DNA of 64,000 nucleotides from Molossus alvarezi. Lineage: Eukaryota; Chordata; Mammalia; Chiroptera; Molossidae. The number at the start of each line of letters is the position of its first letter. Within the stretch, counting starts at the first letter, position 1. The stretch lies in contig CM073889.1 in NCBI GenBank assembly GCA_037176705.1, forward strand, positions 57,653,596-57,717,595. Direction: 5' to 3'. A model generated the notes under the pieces. That model ran no database searches. It had not been told where the DNA came from and was given only the letters and a program-made list of their open reading frames with translations. The translations under genes were made by a program, and so were the position numbers. Shown here in pieces: positions 46,937 through 58,382 of the stretch.

Positions 46937-47125
46937 CTATACAGCTGCTCAAGAGCAGTGGGAATCTGGGGATCCATATGGGCCTGTGTAATCCAGTGGC
47001 CCACAAGAGCAGAGGGAAGCTGGGGATCCAGAGGAACTTGTGTGACCCAGTGGCCCACAAGAGTGAAGGGAAGCTGGGATCCAGAGGGGCCTGTATGACC
47101 CAGTGGCTCACAAGAGTGGTACAGA
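46937..47125 (+). repeat. 54-bp minisatellite in HAL1 5' UTR
   Basis: Roughly three and a third copies of a unit beginning CCACAAGAGCAGAGGGAAGC and ending GACCCAGTGGC. Units are 54-59 bp and imperfect. L1 promoters often carry tandem blocks in this place. Confidence 0.85.
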
Positions 47126-47762
47126 GCCAGGGCTCAAGAAGGGCCAGTCACAGTGAGCCTTGTACCTCTAGTTGAGTGGCCCCAGGCCTGGCATTAGAAG
47201 CAGCTAGCCTTGCTTCACAACTTGGCTTTTCTTGGACAAGAAGCAGCACAAGAAGCAGCCATCTGCAATTCACTTTGTTGCTTATGCTGGGTGTCTCTGG
47301 ATAGCCCACAGGCAGTGGCTGACCTTGCCCCAGAGCCAGCACAACTGGTGGACAGCTTCAGACCACATCAAAACACCACCACCCAACCCCCTCCACAAGT
47401 GACACTCAATGAGTGGACGCAGTGGGTACCAGAGACCTGCTGAAGTAAGTCTTGCTCTGTGTGGTGCGCCCTTGAACAGCTGATTCTCCAAGGTAGTGGC
47501 TAGTGGGCACAGCCAGTCCTTGCAGCTAATCAGCCTGAGTAAACCCCTCCCACTGATGTGCCAACAGCAATCAAAACTTAATTATAAGAGAAGGGTGTAC
47601 AGTCCACACTAGGGGTGCACTGCAAATGCCCAGCTGGGGTGATCAGGGAGATTGTAATACTAGATCCTACAGGACACCTACAATAGTAGGCCACCCTATG
47701 AAGCCTAGGAGACATAGCAACTCTGCCTAATACATAGAAACAATCACAGGAAAGCAGCCAAA

Positions 47763-48781
47763 ATGAGGAGACAAAAAAAAAAAAAAAACATGTCCCAAAT
47801 GAAAGAAAAAAACAAAACTCCAGGAAAAGAACTAACAAAATGGAGATAAGCAATCTAACAGATGCAGAGTTCAGAACACAGGTTATAAGGTTGCTCAGGG
47901 AACTTGGTGAGACATCCAAGGGACTTAGTGAGACCTTCAAGGAACTTAGACCTTCAAGAAACTTAAAGAGACCTCTGAGGAACATCAGCAACATAAAAAA
48001 TAGTCAGAAATTAAGTGAGAACATCAGCAACATAAAAAATAGTCAGTCAGAAATTAAGTGAGAACATCAGCAACATAAAAAATAGTCAGTCAGAAATTAA
48101 GAAAGCACTAACTGAAATAAAAAATAATTTACGGGGAATCAATAGTAGAGTAGAAAAAGCCAAGAGACAAACGATTGATTTGAAATATAAGGAATCAGAA
48201 AACACCCAACTACAACAGCAAAAAGAAAAAAGAATCCAAAAATAATTAAGATAGTGTAAGGAGCTTCTGGGACAATTTCAAGCTTGCCAACATTCTCATC
48301 ATAGGGGTGCCTGAAGAAGAGAGAGAGCAAGAAATTGAAAACCTATTTGAAACAATAATGACACTAACTTGTGAAGGAAATAGACATACAAGTCCAGGAA
48401 GCACAGAGAGTCCCAAGCAAGTTGAACCCAAAGAGGTCCACACAAAGACATATCAACATCAAAATGCCAAAGGTTAAATACAAAAAGAGAATCTTAAAAG
48501 CAGCAAGAGAAAAGCAGCCTGTTACCTACAAAGGAGCTCCCATAAGACTATCAGCTGATTTCTCTAAAGAAACTTTGCAGGCCAGAAAAGAGTGGCAAGA
48601 GATATTCAAGGTGATGAAAAGTGATGACCTACAACCAAGATTATTCTATCCTGTAAAGCTATCATTTAGAATCGGTGGACATATCAAGAGTTTCCCAGTC
48701 AAGAAAAAGCTAAAGAAATTCATCACCCCCAAACCAGTATTATATAAAATGTTGAAGGGTCTTTTTGAAGGTGAAGAATAA
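47763..48781 (+). pseudogene. L1 ORF1-type protein of HAL1 copy 4 (broken, extended coiled coil)
   Basis: ATG at 47763 lies in the same context as the other copies. An A-run at 47775-47791 and indels break the frame. 47840-48061 covers the coiled coil, which is lengthened by a tandem repeat (see 47977-48104). 48371-48781 encodes the RRM and C-terminal domain ('RVPSKLNPKRSTQRHINIKMPKV', 'RLSADFSKETLQARKEWQEIFKVMK'). Confidence 0.85.
47977..48104 (+). repeat. Tandem repeat within ORF1 coiled coil
   Basis: Three near-identical units, each with GAACATCAGCAACATAAAAAATAGTCAG then AAATTAAG. The first is about 43 bp; the second and third have a 4-bp TCAG addition, about 47 bp. The change in unit length alters phase, so a duplication in the coiled coil was followed by decay. 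Confidence 0.85.
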
Positions 48782-49863
48782 AAATATGAACAATAAAATG
48801 GCAATTAATACATATCTATCAACAATTGAATCCACAAACAAAATGAGCAAGCAGAACAGAAACAGATTCATAGATACAGAGAACTTTTTGTTGCTTGCCA
48901 GATGCATGGGGACTGGGGGGATGGATGAAAAAGATGAAGGAATTAAGAAGTACAAATTAGTTGTTAGATTGATGAACCGCAAAGGGCAAAGGGGAGGGAG
49001 GTTCTTTGAGATAAATCAAAGAACTTCTATGCATATATGCATAACCAATGGACACCGACAATAGTGTGGAGAAGGCAGGAGGGGGTGGGAATGGGGAGGA
49101 AGGAGTCAATGGGGAAAAAACAGGGAAACATCTGTAATACATTCAACAATAAAGATGAGTTAAAAAAAAAACTGAATATGCAACTATATACAACCCAACA
49201 ATTGCACTCTTGTGCATTGATCACAAAGAAATGAAAACTTACGTTCCAGCAACAATCTGTATATAAATATTCATAGTAGCTTTATTCTTAATAGCCCAAA
49301 ACTAAAACAATTCTGACATTCTTCAGCAGGTGAATGGTTAAGAAAATGTGGTCCATCCATACCACAGAATCCTGCTTGGAAATAATGGTATGGACTGTTG
49401 AAACACAAAACATCTCAGAAGATTCTCCAGAGAATTATTCTTAGTGAAAAAAAGTCAATCACAAAGGGTCACATACTGCATTATTAGATTGATATATATA
49501 TTCTTAAAAAACAAAGTTATGGAAATTAAGAACAGATTAGTGATTGTCAAAGAGCAAGAGAGAGGGGAAGGAGAGGTGGAATGTAACCATAAAATAAAAA
49601 TAAAAGGGCCCCTTGTGGTGACAGGAATATTTTGCAGCTGGACTGTGTTGATATTGCTATATTGGTTGTGAGACTATACTATAGTTTTGTAAGATATTAC
49701 CATTGGGTGAAACTGAGTAAACTGTATAAAGGTCTTGGTATTATTTTTTATAATTACATGTGAATATGATTATCTCAGAATAAAATGTTTAAAAATATTA
49801 AAATATAATCGTTTTCTTTAATCTACATGAACTAAAAAAAAGTAAGATAAAAAATATGAGAGA

Positions 49864-50020
49864 GATAAACCACAGAACTTATATGCATGTGTGCATGAAC
49901 AATGGACATGGACAACAATACTGGGGACAGGGTGGGGAAGGAGGGGGAGGGGGGGAATCAGTGGGAGAAAAAGGAGAAACATCTGTAACAAAAAATGAAT
50001 TAATTAATTAAATAAAAATA
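49864..50020 (+). mobile_element. Very short L1 3'-end insertion with target duplication
   Basis: 157 bp of young L1 3' UTR ('AACCACAGAACTTATATGCATG', G-rich tract, 'AACATCTGTAACAAAAAATG') and tail are flanked by AAAAAATATGAGAGA (49849-49863 and 50021-50035). Confidence 0.88.
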
Positions 50021-50035
50021 AAAAAATATGAGAGA

Positions 50036-50580
50036 AAAACAAAGTCTTAGAGTCCAGATGGTATCTCAGTTACTAATAGGAGGCCCAGAAAAACAAAACA
50101 AAAATGCAAGGATATGAACATTGCTTGTATGTCAGAATTGGGGAAGTAAGGCAGAGTCAAGCCAATTTATGCAGAGTCTCGGGAAGGCTGCAAAATTGAA
50201 GACACCAGATATCTTGGAGAAGGGGTCTGTCTGCTTGGATCCCCTTGCTCCCCACCCATCTGTGTAACTAGGAAAGTCTCCCTCCCCATGTCAAAAATAG
50301 AAAAATTACTTCACAGAAGTTAAACCAGAGGCTCTCTGGGGTGGGGGAGCTCAGCTCTCCTGGGGAAGAACTGAGGCTTTTTACATGAGAAAGTCTGCAC
50401 ACAGGGTCATGAGACACCACCCCCCACACACCCAGTGTACTCACAGAATGGCTTGCCAGAAGAAGAGCAGAAGGCTCCTCTCTAGAGGAGTAGGTTGACC
50501 CTGTGAGGTCATCACTGGGACAACCACCTGTACCCAACACTGCCACCATAACACACAGTTTCATTTTTATGTTTTTTTTT
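50036..50580. other. Unique intergenic DNA
   Basis: No gene recognised. Confidence 0.4.
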
Positions 50581-52035
50581 TAATTTCAGTTGATATACAG
50601 TATTATATTAGTTTTGGGTATACAACATAGTGATTAGATATTCATATAACTGATGAAGTGATCATACCTATAAGTGTAATACCCACTTGGCACCATACAC
50701 AGTTATTATAATATTATTGACTATATTCCTTATGCTGTTTTTTACATTCCTGTGACTGTTTTTATAACTAGCAAATTGTATATTGTAATCTCTTTCCCCT
50801 TTTTCATCCACACCCCCACCTCCCTCCCATATAGCAATCATCAAACTGTTCTGTATATGTATGAGTTTGTTTCTGTTGTGTTTATTTTGCTATTTAGATT
50901 CCAATTGTAAGTGAAATTATTTGTTCTCCTCTTTCTCATTTATTCCACTTATCATGATGCCCTCTAGGTTTTTCCATGTTGTCACAAATGGCAAGATTTC
51001 ACTCTTTTTTATGACCAAGTAACATTCCATTGAAAAAAAAAAATATATATATATATATACAGTATATATATATTCACATCTTTATGCATTCAACTATCAA
51101 TGGACATTTAAGTTGCTTCAATATCTTGGCTATTATAAATAATGCTGCAGTGAACATAGGGATGCATATGTCTTTTCAAATTAGTGTTTTGGATTTCTTT
51201 GTATTAATACTCAGAAATGAAATTGCTGGGTCATATGGTAGTACAATTTTAAATTTTTGAGGAACCTTCATACTGTCTGCCAAAGTGGCTGCACCAATTT
51301 ACAATTCGAACACCAGTGCATGACGGTTCCCTTTTCTCCATATCCTCACGAACAGCTGTTTGTTGATTTATTGATGATAGCCATTCTGACAGTTGTGCAG
51401 TCATATCTCATTGTGGTTTTTATTTGCATTTCCCTGATAATCAATGGCATTGAGAATCTTTTCATATATCTGTTGGCCATCTGTATGTCCTCTTTAGAAC
51501 AAGGTCTATTCAAATCCTCTATACATTTTTTTAAAAAATCTTTATTGTTGAATGTATTATAGATGTTCCGCCTTTTTTACCCCCATTAAACCCCCTCCTC
51601 CCTACACCCACTCCCCACCCTGCCTTCACTGTACTGTTGTCTGTGTCCATTGGTTATGCATATATTCAAATAAGCTCTTTGGTTTATCTCTTCCTGCCCC
51701 ACACCCCTTCCCTCTGAGGTTTACAAGTCTGTTTCCTACTTCCATATCTCTGGATATATTTTATTCATTAGTTGTTGTTTGTTCATTAGATTCCACAAAT
51801 AAGTGAAATCATGTAATACTTGTCTTTTTCTGAACAGCTCATTTCACTTAGCATAATACTCTCCAGGTCCCTCCATGTCATCTCGAAGGGTAAAAGATGA
51901 CACCTTTTCTACATCTATTGATATATTTATAACCTTTATTTTTTATTTATGTGATGTATCACATTAATTGATTTGAGGATGTTGAACCAACCTTGCATCC
52001 CAGAAATGAATCCCACTTAATCATGCTGTATGATC
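50581..52035 (-). mobile_element. Old L1, minus strand, interrupted by a young L1-type 3' end
   Basis: 50581-51530 is 3' UTR and ORF2 C-terminal sequence of an old L1 read on the minus strand ('AATAATGCTGCAGTGAACATAGGG', 'GAAATTGCTGGGTCATATGG'). 51535-51890 is a separate L1/HAL1-type 3' end ('AAAAATCTTTATTGTTGAATG...'). 51900-52035 is older RT-domain L1 sequence ('TTGATTTGAGGATGTTGAACCAACC'). A (TA)n run lies at 51043-51074. Confidence 0.8.
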
Positions 52036-52291
52036 TATTTTTTTTTTTTTTTATCCTCACAGGAGGACACTTTTGCATTTATCTTTAGACAGAGCGAGAG
52101 GGAGAGAGGGAAAAAGAGAGAGACAGAAACATCAATTTGGGAGAGACACATCCACTGGCTGCCACCCACACGACCCAAATCAGGGCCAGAGATAAACTGT
52201 AACTGAGGCATGTGCACTTAGCGGGAACTGAACTCAGGTCTCTCCAGAATGCAGGCTGACATTCTAACCACTAAGCCAAACTGGCCAGGGC
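52036..52291 (-). repeat. VES SINE inside L1
   Basis: Minus-strand head CAGCCCTGGCCAGTTTGGCTTAGTGG at the right end, T-run at the left. The short duplication TGATCT lies at 52030-52035 and 52292-52297. Confidence 0.85.
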
Positions 52292-52297
52292 TGATCT

Positions 52298-55200
52298 TTG
52301 TTTTTTAATATGCAGTCATTTTATTTTATTTTTTTTATTTTTAATAGCTTTTTATTAATTTATTTTTGTTACAGATGTTTCTCTCTTTTCCCCCATTGAC
52401 GCCCTCCTCCCTATTCCCCCAACCCCAGAATTGTTGTCTATGCCCATTGGTTACACATACATGCATATAAGTTCTGTGGTTTATCTCTTCCCTCTCACCC
52501 CATTCCCCTCTTTTGAGGTTTCTCAGTCTGTACTCTACTTCTATGTCTCTCGGTCTCTTTTGTTCATCACCTTGCTTTGTTCATTTTTTTCCAAAAATAA
52601 GTGAGATACTGTGATATTTGTCCTTCTCTGATTGGCTTGTTTCACTTAGCATAATATTCTTCAGGATACTTCATGTCTTCTCAAAAAATAAGAGATTTTC
52701 ATTTCTTATAGCTGCATAGCATTCCATTGTGTATATTTTATCCACTCATTTATTAATGGACATTTTGGCTGTTTCCAGATCTTAGCTATTGTAAATAGTG
52801 CTCCTATGAACATAGGAGTACATATATTCTTTCTGTTTGGTGTTTAAGGCTTATTAGGGTATATTCCTAGAAGTGGGATCACTGGGTCAAATAGCAGTTC
52901 AATATTTAATTTTTTAAGAAAACGCCATCTTGTTTCCCATAGTGGCTGCACTAGTCTGCATTCCTACCAGCAGTGTACTGGAGTGCCCTTTTCTCCATAC
53001 CCTTGCCAACACTTGTTCTTTGATGATTTGTTGATAGTGGCCATTCTGGCAGGTTTGAGGTAATACCCCATAGTCATTTTAATTTGCATCTCTCTGATGA
53101 TTAGGGATGTTGAGCATTTTTTTTATATGTCTGTTGGCCATTTGTTGTATGTCCTGTTTGGAGAGGTGTCTATTTTGACCATCTGCCCATTTTTTTTAAA
53201 TTAGATTCTTTGTCTTCTTTTGTTGAGTTATTTGAGTACTCTATATATTTTGAAAATTAACCCCTAATCTGATATATTATTGGCAATTAGGCTCTCCCAT
53301 ATAGTGGGATCCCTTTTTGTTTTGATGGTTGTTTCTTTTGCTGTGCAGAAGCTTTTTAGATTGATATAGTCCCTTTTATTCATTTTTTCCTTTGTTTCTC
53401 TTGCCTTAGGTTGTTATATCAGTGAAAATTCTGCTTCATGTGATGTCTGAAATTGTGTTGCCTACATTTTCTTCTAGAATTTTTATGGATTCACAGGTCA
53501 CATTTAAGTCTTTTATTTATTTTGAGTTTATTCTTTTGTATGGTGTAAGTTGGAGGTCTAGTTTTATATTTTTTTGCATGTAGCTGTCCAATTTTCCCAA
53601 CACCATTTATTAAAAAGGCTGTCTTTACTCTACTGTGTACTCTTAACACCTTTGTCAAATATTAATTGAGCATAATGTCTTGGGTTAATTTCTGGGTTCT
53701 CTGTTCTGTTTCATTGATCTATATACCTGTTCTTGTGCCAGTACTAGGCTGTTTTCAGTACAATGGCTTTTTAGTATAACCTGATACCTGGTATTGTGTT
53801 CCCCCTACTTTATTCTTCTTTTTCAAGATTGCTGTGGCTCTTGGGGGTCTTTTTTGGTTTCATATAAACTTTTGGAGTATTTGTTCTAGTCCTGTGTAAT
53901 ATATCATTCGTATTTTGTTGGGGATTGCATTGAATCTATAGATTGCTTTGGGTAGTATATACATTTTAATGATGTTAATTCTTTTAGTCCACGTTCAAGG
54001 TATATGCTTTCACTTTTCTGTATCTTCCCCTATTTCTCTTTTCAAAGTCCTCTAGTTTTCTGCAAATAGGTCTTTTACTTCTTTGATTACACTTATTTCT
54101 AGATATCCTAGTTTTTTTTTTCTGCAGTGGTAAATGGAATTGCTTTTTCAGTTTATTCTTCTGTAAGTTCATTATTGGTGTATAAGAATGCCCTCGATTT
54201 TTTGTTTGTTTGTTTATCCTCACCCGAGCACATTTATTTATTTATTTATTTGCATTTATTGTCAGATAAAGCAGGAAGAAGAGAGGGAAAAAGAGAAAGA
54301 GAGAAATACTGATGTGAGAGAGACACATCGACTGGTTGCCACTCCCACAACTTCAGCAGGGGCCAGGGACAAACTGCAACCAAGGTACATGCCCTTAGTG
54401 GAAACCGAACCAGGTCTCTCTGTGGGCTGATGCTCTAACTGCTGAGCCAAACCAGTCAGGGCTTATCGATTTTTTTTTTCTGTCGATTTCTTAATGTTAA
54501 TTTTGTATCCTGCTAGTTTGCCAAATTCATTTATTAAATCTAGTAGATTTTTTTGTGGAGTCTTTAGGGTTTTTCTATGTATAGTATCATGTTATATGCA
54601 AATAATGGTAATTTTACTTTCTTCTTTCGAATGTGAATTTTTTATTTTTTCTTCAAATCTAATTGCTGTGGCTAAGATTTTCAACATGTTAAATAAAGGT
54701 TGTAAAAGTGGGCCTCCCTGTCTTGTTTCTGTTCTTAAGGGAAATGCTTTTAGTTTTTGCCCATTGAGTATGATGTTGGCTATAGGTCTTTACTACATGG
54801 ACTTTATTATGTTGAAACATGATCCCTCTATTCCCACATTGCTGAGCATTTTTAATCAAGAATTGGGTGCTGGGTTTTGTCAAATGCTTTTTTAGAGTCT
54901 ATTGATATGATCATATGGTTTTTATCTTTCATTTTATTTATGTAATTTAATGATAAATGGTTTAATGATATGATTTATTGATTTGTGAACATTGCACCAG
55001 CCTTCATCCCTGGGATGAATCCCACTTGATCATGGTGAATAATTGTATTTAATATATTGCTGGATCCAATTGCTAATATTTTATTAAAGATTTTGGCATC
55101 TCTGTTCATCAGAAATATTGGCCTGTAATTTTCTTTTTGGTAGAGTCTTTATCTGGTTTTGTAATTAGATTTATTCTTGCCTCATGAAATGAGTTTGAAA

Positions 55201-55391
55201 GTCTTTTTACTTCTTGGATTTTTTAAATAGTTTAAAGAGAATGGGTGTTAGATCTTCTTTGAATGTTTGGTAAAACTCTCCCATGAAGCTACCTGGGCCT
55301 GGGCTTTTGTTTGTTGGGAGTTTCTTCATTACATATACAATATCCTTAGTTGTTATTGGTTTATTCAAGTTTTCTATCTTGAAGAAAGAAA
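52298..55391 (-). mobile_element. L1, minus strand, 3' UTR and most of ORF2
   Basis: From the T-rich 3' end near 52318 through the 3' UTR, ORF2 C-terminus (52740-53270) and RT domain ('KIENLNKPITTKDIVYVMKKLPTNKSPGPD'-type block at 55207-55404). A VES SINE sits at 54204-54464. Stops and frameshifts throughout. The element is cut at its 5' side by HAL1 copy 5. Confidence 0.88.
54204..54464 (-). repeat. VES SINE nested in L1
   Basis: Minus-strand head GCCCTGACTGGTTTGGCTCAGCAG at the right. (ATTT)n lies at 54233-54252 and the body matches the other VES copies. TCGATTTTTT flanks it at 54194-54203 and from 54467. Confidence 0.88.
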
Positions 55392-55737
55392 GACTTCTGG
55401 TCAAGATGGTGGTGTAGCTAAATGCAGAATCACCTCCTCAAACAACCACATCAAAATTACAACTAAACTATAAAACAATCATGACTCAAAACTGCCTGAA
55501 ATCAAGCTGAATGGAAGTCCTACAACAATATTAAAGGAGCCACATCGAGATGGCAATCAAGACTCAATTACAACAAAGGATGTAAAGTCCACATGCACCC
55601 CTAGGACCCAGCTGGGACACAGGGAGGCTGTGCCACAGAACCCTACAGGGCACCTATACAACAGGCCACCCTAGGAATCCTAGTAGACATAGCTACTCTA
55701 CCTAATACAAAGAAACCAACACAGGAAGGCAGGCAAA

Positions 55738-56760
55738 ATGAGGAGACAACGAAACATGTCCCAAATGAAAGTACAAAATAAAACTCTAGAAATAAAACTA
55801 ATGAAACAAAGATAAACAATCTAACAGATGCAGAGTTCAAAACACTGCTTATAAGGATGCTCAGTGAACTTAGTGAAAACTTCAGTGAACTTAGTGAGGG
55901 CGCCAAGAGCATAAAAAAGGACCAGTCAGAAATGAAGGCAGCGCTAATTGAAATAAAGAATAATTTATAGCCCTGGTCAGTTTGACTCAGAGGTTGGAGT
56001 GTCAGCCTGTGGACCAGAGAGTCCTGGGTTCAGTTCCCTTCATGGGCACTTACAAAAAAAAAAAAAAAGAATAATTTACAGAGATTCAGTAGTAGAGTAG
56101 GTAAAGCCCAGAAGCAAACTATCAATTTGGAATATAAGGAAACAAAAAACACACAATCAGAACAGCAAGAAGAAAAAAGAATCCAAAAAAATAAGGACAA
56201 TGTAAGAAGCCTCTGAGACAGCTTCAAATGTACCAACTTTGGCATCATGGGGGTGCCAGAAGGAGAAGAGAGAGAACAAGATATTGAAAACTTATTTAAA
56301 ACAATAATGACAGAAAACTTCTCTAACTTGGTGAAGGAAACAGACATACAAATCTAGGAAGCACAGACAGTCCCAAACAAGATGAACCCAAAGAGGCCCA
56401 CACCAAGACACATCATCATCAAAATGCAAAAGGTTCAAGACAAAGAGAGAATCTTAAAAGCAGCAAGAGAAAAGCAGTTAGTTACCTAGAAGGGAGCTCT
56501 CATAAGACTGTCAGGTGATTTCTCAAAAGAAACTTTGCAGGCCAGAAACGAGTGGCAAGAAATATTCAGAGTGATAAAAAGCAATGACCTACAACCAGAA
56601 TTATTCTATCCTGCAAAGCTATTATTTAGAATTGGTGGACATATAAAAAATTTTCCAGACAAGAAAAACTGAAGGAGTTTATCACCACCAAACCAATATT
56701 ATATGAAATGTTGAAGGGTCTTCTTGAACAAAAAGAAGATAAAAAATATGAGCAAACAAA
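55738..56760 (+). pseudogene. L1 ORF1-type protein of HAL1 copy 5 (broken)
   Basis: It opens like the other copies (Met-Arg-Arg-Gln-Arg-Asn). The coiled coil is followed by the SINE insertion, then the RRM and C-terminal domain from about 56230 to 56760. A premature stop replaces Gln just before the 'EAQ' block (56355), and another stop precedes 'GALIRLSGDF' (56488). Confidence 0.85.
55968..56065 (+). repeat. Minimal tRNA-head-only SINE
   Basis: Only the tRNA-like head (GCCCTGGTCAGTTTGACTCAG... with a B-box-like GGGTTCAGTTCCC) is present, followed directly by about 15 A. There is no VES body. It is flanked by AAAGAATAATTTA (55955-55967 and 56066-56078), so this is a complete insertion and not a truncation by deletion. 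Confidence 0.88.
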
Positions 56761-57134
56761 ATGGCAATATACATATCCATCAACAATTGAATCTACAAAC
56801 AAAATGAACAAGCAGAACAGAAACATTCTCATAGATACAGAGAACATTTTGTTGGTTGCCAGGTAGGAAGAATGGGTGAAAAAGGTGAAGGGATTAAGAA
56901 GTACAAATTGGTTGTTAGATTGACAAGCCTCAAAGGGAAGGTGGGGTGAGGAGGAAAGAAGTAAACCAAAGAACTTATATGCATATATGCATAACCAATA
57001 AACACAGACAACAGTGTGGGGAAAGGCAGGAGGGGAGCAGGAGAAGAGAGGAGGGGATCAATTGGGGGAAAAGGAGGAACATCTGCAATACATTCACAAT
57101 AAAGATAAGTTTAAAAAATAATGGGAAGAAAGAA

Positions 57135-58050
57135 TAATTATTCAAATCTCATACAACTCAACAAAAGGAAGACAAAGCACCCAATTTAAAAATGGAATGA
57201 GGACCTAAATAGACACCTCTCCAAAAAGGACATACAAATGGCCAGGAAACATATAAAGAAATGCTCAATGTCACTAATCTTCAGAGAGATGCAAATTAAA
57301 ACAACCTTGAAATATCACTTCACACCTGCCAGAATGGCTGCCATCAATAAATCATCATACAACAAGTGTTGGTGGGGTGTGGAGAAAATGGTACTCTAGT
57401 ACACTACTGGCGAGAATGCAGACTAATGCAGCCACTATGGAAAACAATATGGTGTTCCCTCAAAAAATTAAAAATTGAACTGTCATTTGACCCAGTGACC
57501 CCACTTTTGGGAATATATCCTAAGAAGCTTGAAACACCAATCAGAAAGAATATATGCACTCCTATGTTTATAGCAGCACTATTTACAATAGCTAAGATCT
57601 GGAATCAGCCCAAATGTCCATCAGTAGACAAGTGGATAAAAAAAACTGTGGTACATATACATAATGGAATACTATGCAGCTGTAAGATAGAAAGGTATCT
57701 TATTCTTTGAGATGACATAGAGGGACCTGGAAAGTATTCTGCTAAGTAAAATACTCAGAGAAAGACAAGTATCACATGATCTCACTTATTTGTGGAATAT
57801 AATGAACAAAATGAACTGATGAACAAAATAGACCCAGCAACATGGAAGTAGATATCAGACTGAGGAACCTCAAAGAAGGGTAGTTGGTGTAGGGAAGAAA
57901 TAAACCAAAGAACTTATATGCATATATGTATAACCAATGGACATAGACAGCAATCCTATAAAGGGAGGGGGTTGAGAGCAGGAAGGAGGGTGTCAATGCA
58001 GGAAAAAGAAGAAACAACTGTAACAAAAATAAATTAATTTTTTTTTAAAA
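57135..58050 (+). mobile_element. L1 3' end, plus strand
   Basis: ORF2 C-terminal sequence (57366-57710: '[35 protein letters not shown]' type) is followed by 'CTCACTTATTTGTGGAATATAATGAAC', a G-rich 3' UTR and an A tail ending near 58050. The ORF2 part is almost stop-free over 110 codons. Confidence 0.88.
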
Positions 58051-58364
58051 AAAGAAAAAAAAACACGGTGCCCGATTATGGATATTAAACTCAATACAGT
58101 TTACTATCTTCAAAGGTTTGTTTTTAAGGCTATGTCTATATGTGTCATACAGACTTCAACACCTAATGACATCACCAAAATTTTTTTAACTACAGACAGT
58201 CTATCTAATTGCCACTACTTGTTTTTATTCTAGCAAGAGCCTTACATTTTGATACCTTCTCAACTGGTTTATGATTTACTGTGTATATTACCCTTTATAT
58301 TTTGTTCACTTCTATTGTCATAGAATATATGCCTATGTCCTTACTTACTATTTGCTTGTGCACA
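58051..58364. other. Unique intergenic DNA
   Basis: Nothing recognised. Confidence 0.4.
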
Positions 58365-58382
58365 TAATATAGGCTTTATTTT

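Larger units (their letters stand above)
45806..49171 (+). mobile_element. HAL1 copy 4 with extended 5' UTR
   Basis: It starts GGGTCAAGATGGCGGCGTAGG, carries a 1.95-kb 5' UTR (about 1.1 kb longer than copies 1-3), ORF1 at 47763-48781 and the ORF2-less 3' UTR, and ends in an A tail. The extra 5' UTR (about 46590-47700) includes a 54-bp minisatellite. Flanks TAAATATG / TGAATATG are a probable worn target duplication. Confidence 0.88.
45160..49810 (+). mobile_element. Second old L1 (45160-45805 and 49172-49810), split by HAL1 copy 4
   Basis: 45160-45805 carries ORF2 sequence ('AACTCAAAGTTGATCACAAACTTAAATG' to 'GGAATGTAAAATGGCAGAAGCACTCTGG'). The same reading resumes at 49172 ('CAACTATATACAACCCAACAATTGCACTC') and runs to an A-rich end at about 49810. 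The middle is the younger HAL1. Frames are broken. Confidence 0.82.
55392..57124 (+). mobile_element. HAL1 copy 5, short 5' UTR, with nested short SINE
   Basis: It starts GACTTCTGGTCAAGATGGTGG. The 5' UTR is only about 346 bp because the middle part is missing. ORF1 runs from 55738, and the ORF2-less 3' UTR ends near 57118. GAAGAAAGAA on both sides (55381-55390 and 57125-57134) is the likely target duplication. ORF1 is interrupted by a SINE at 55968-56065 and several stops. Confidence 0.88.

Noticed and set aside
46708..47111. Repeat-bearing open frames (116 and 119 codons, minus) as a gene with internal repeats
   Set aside because: Explained by the 54-bp minisatellite of the HAL1 5' UTR, whose unit length is a multiple of three in some frames.
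46937..47125. CRISPR-like array
   Set aside because: Units are contiguous imperfect tandem repeats without unique spacers, in a mammalian retroelement.
52298..58050. One giant twin-primed L1 (minus 52298-55391 plus plus-strand 57135-58050)
   Set aside because: The minus part already includes the 3' UTR and tail, so the two overlap in L1 coordinates. They are separate insertions with HAL1 copy 5 between them.
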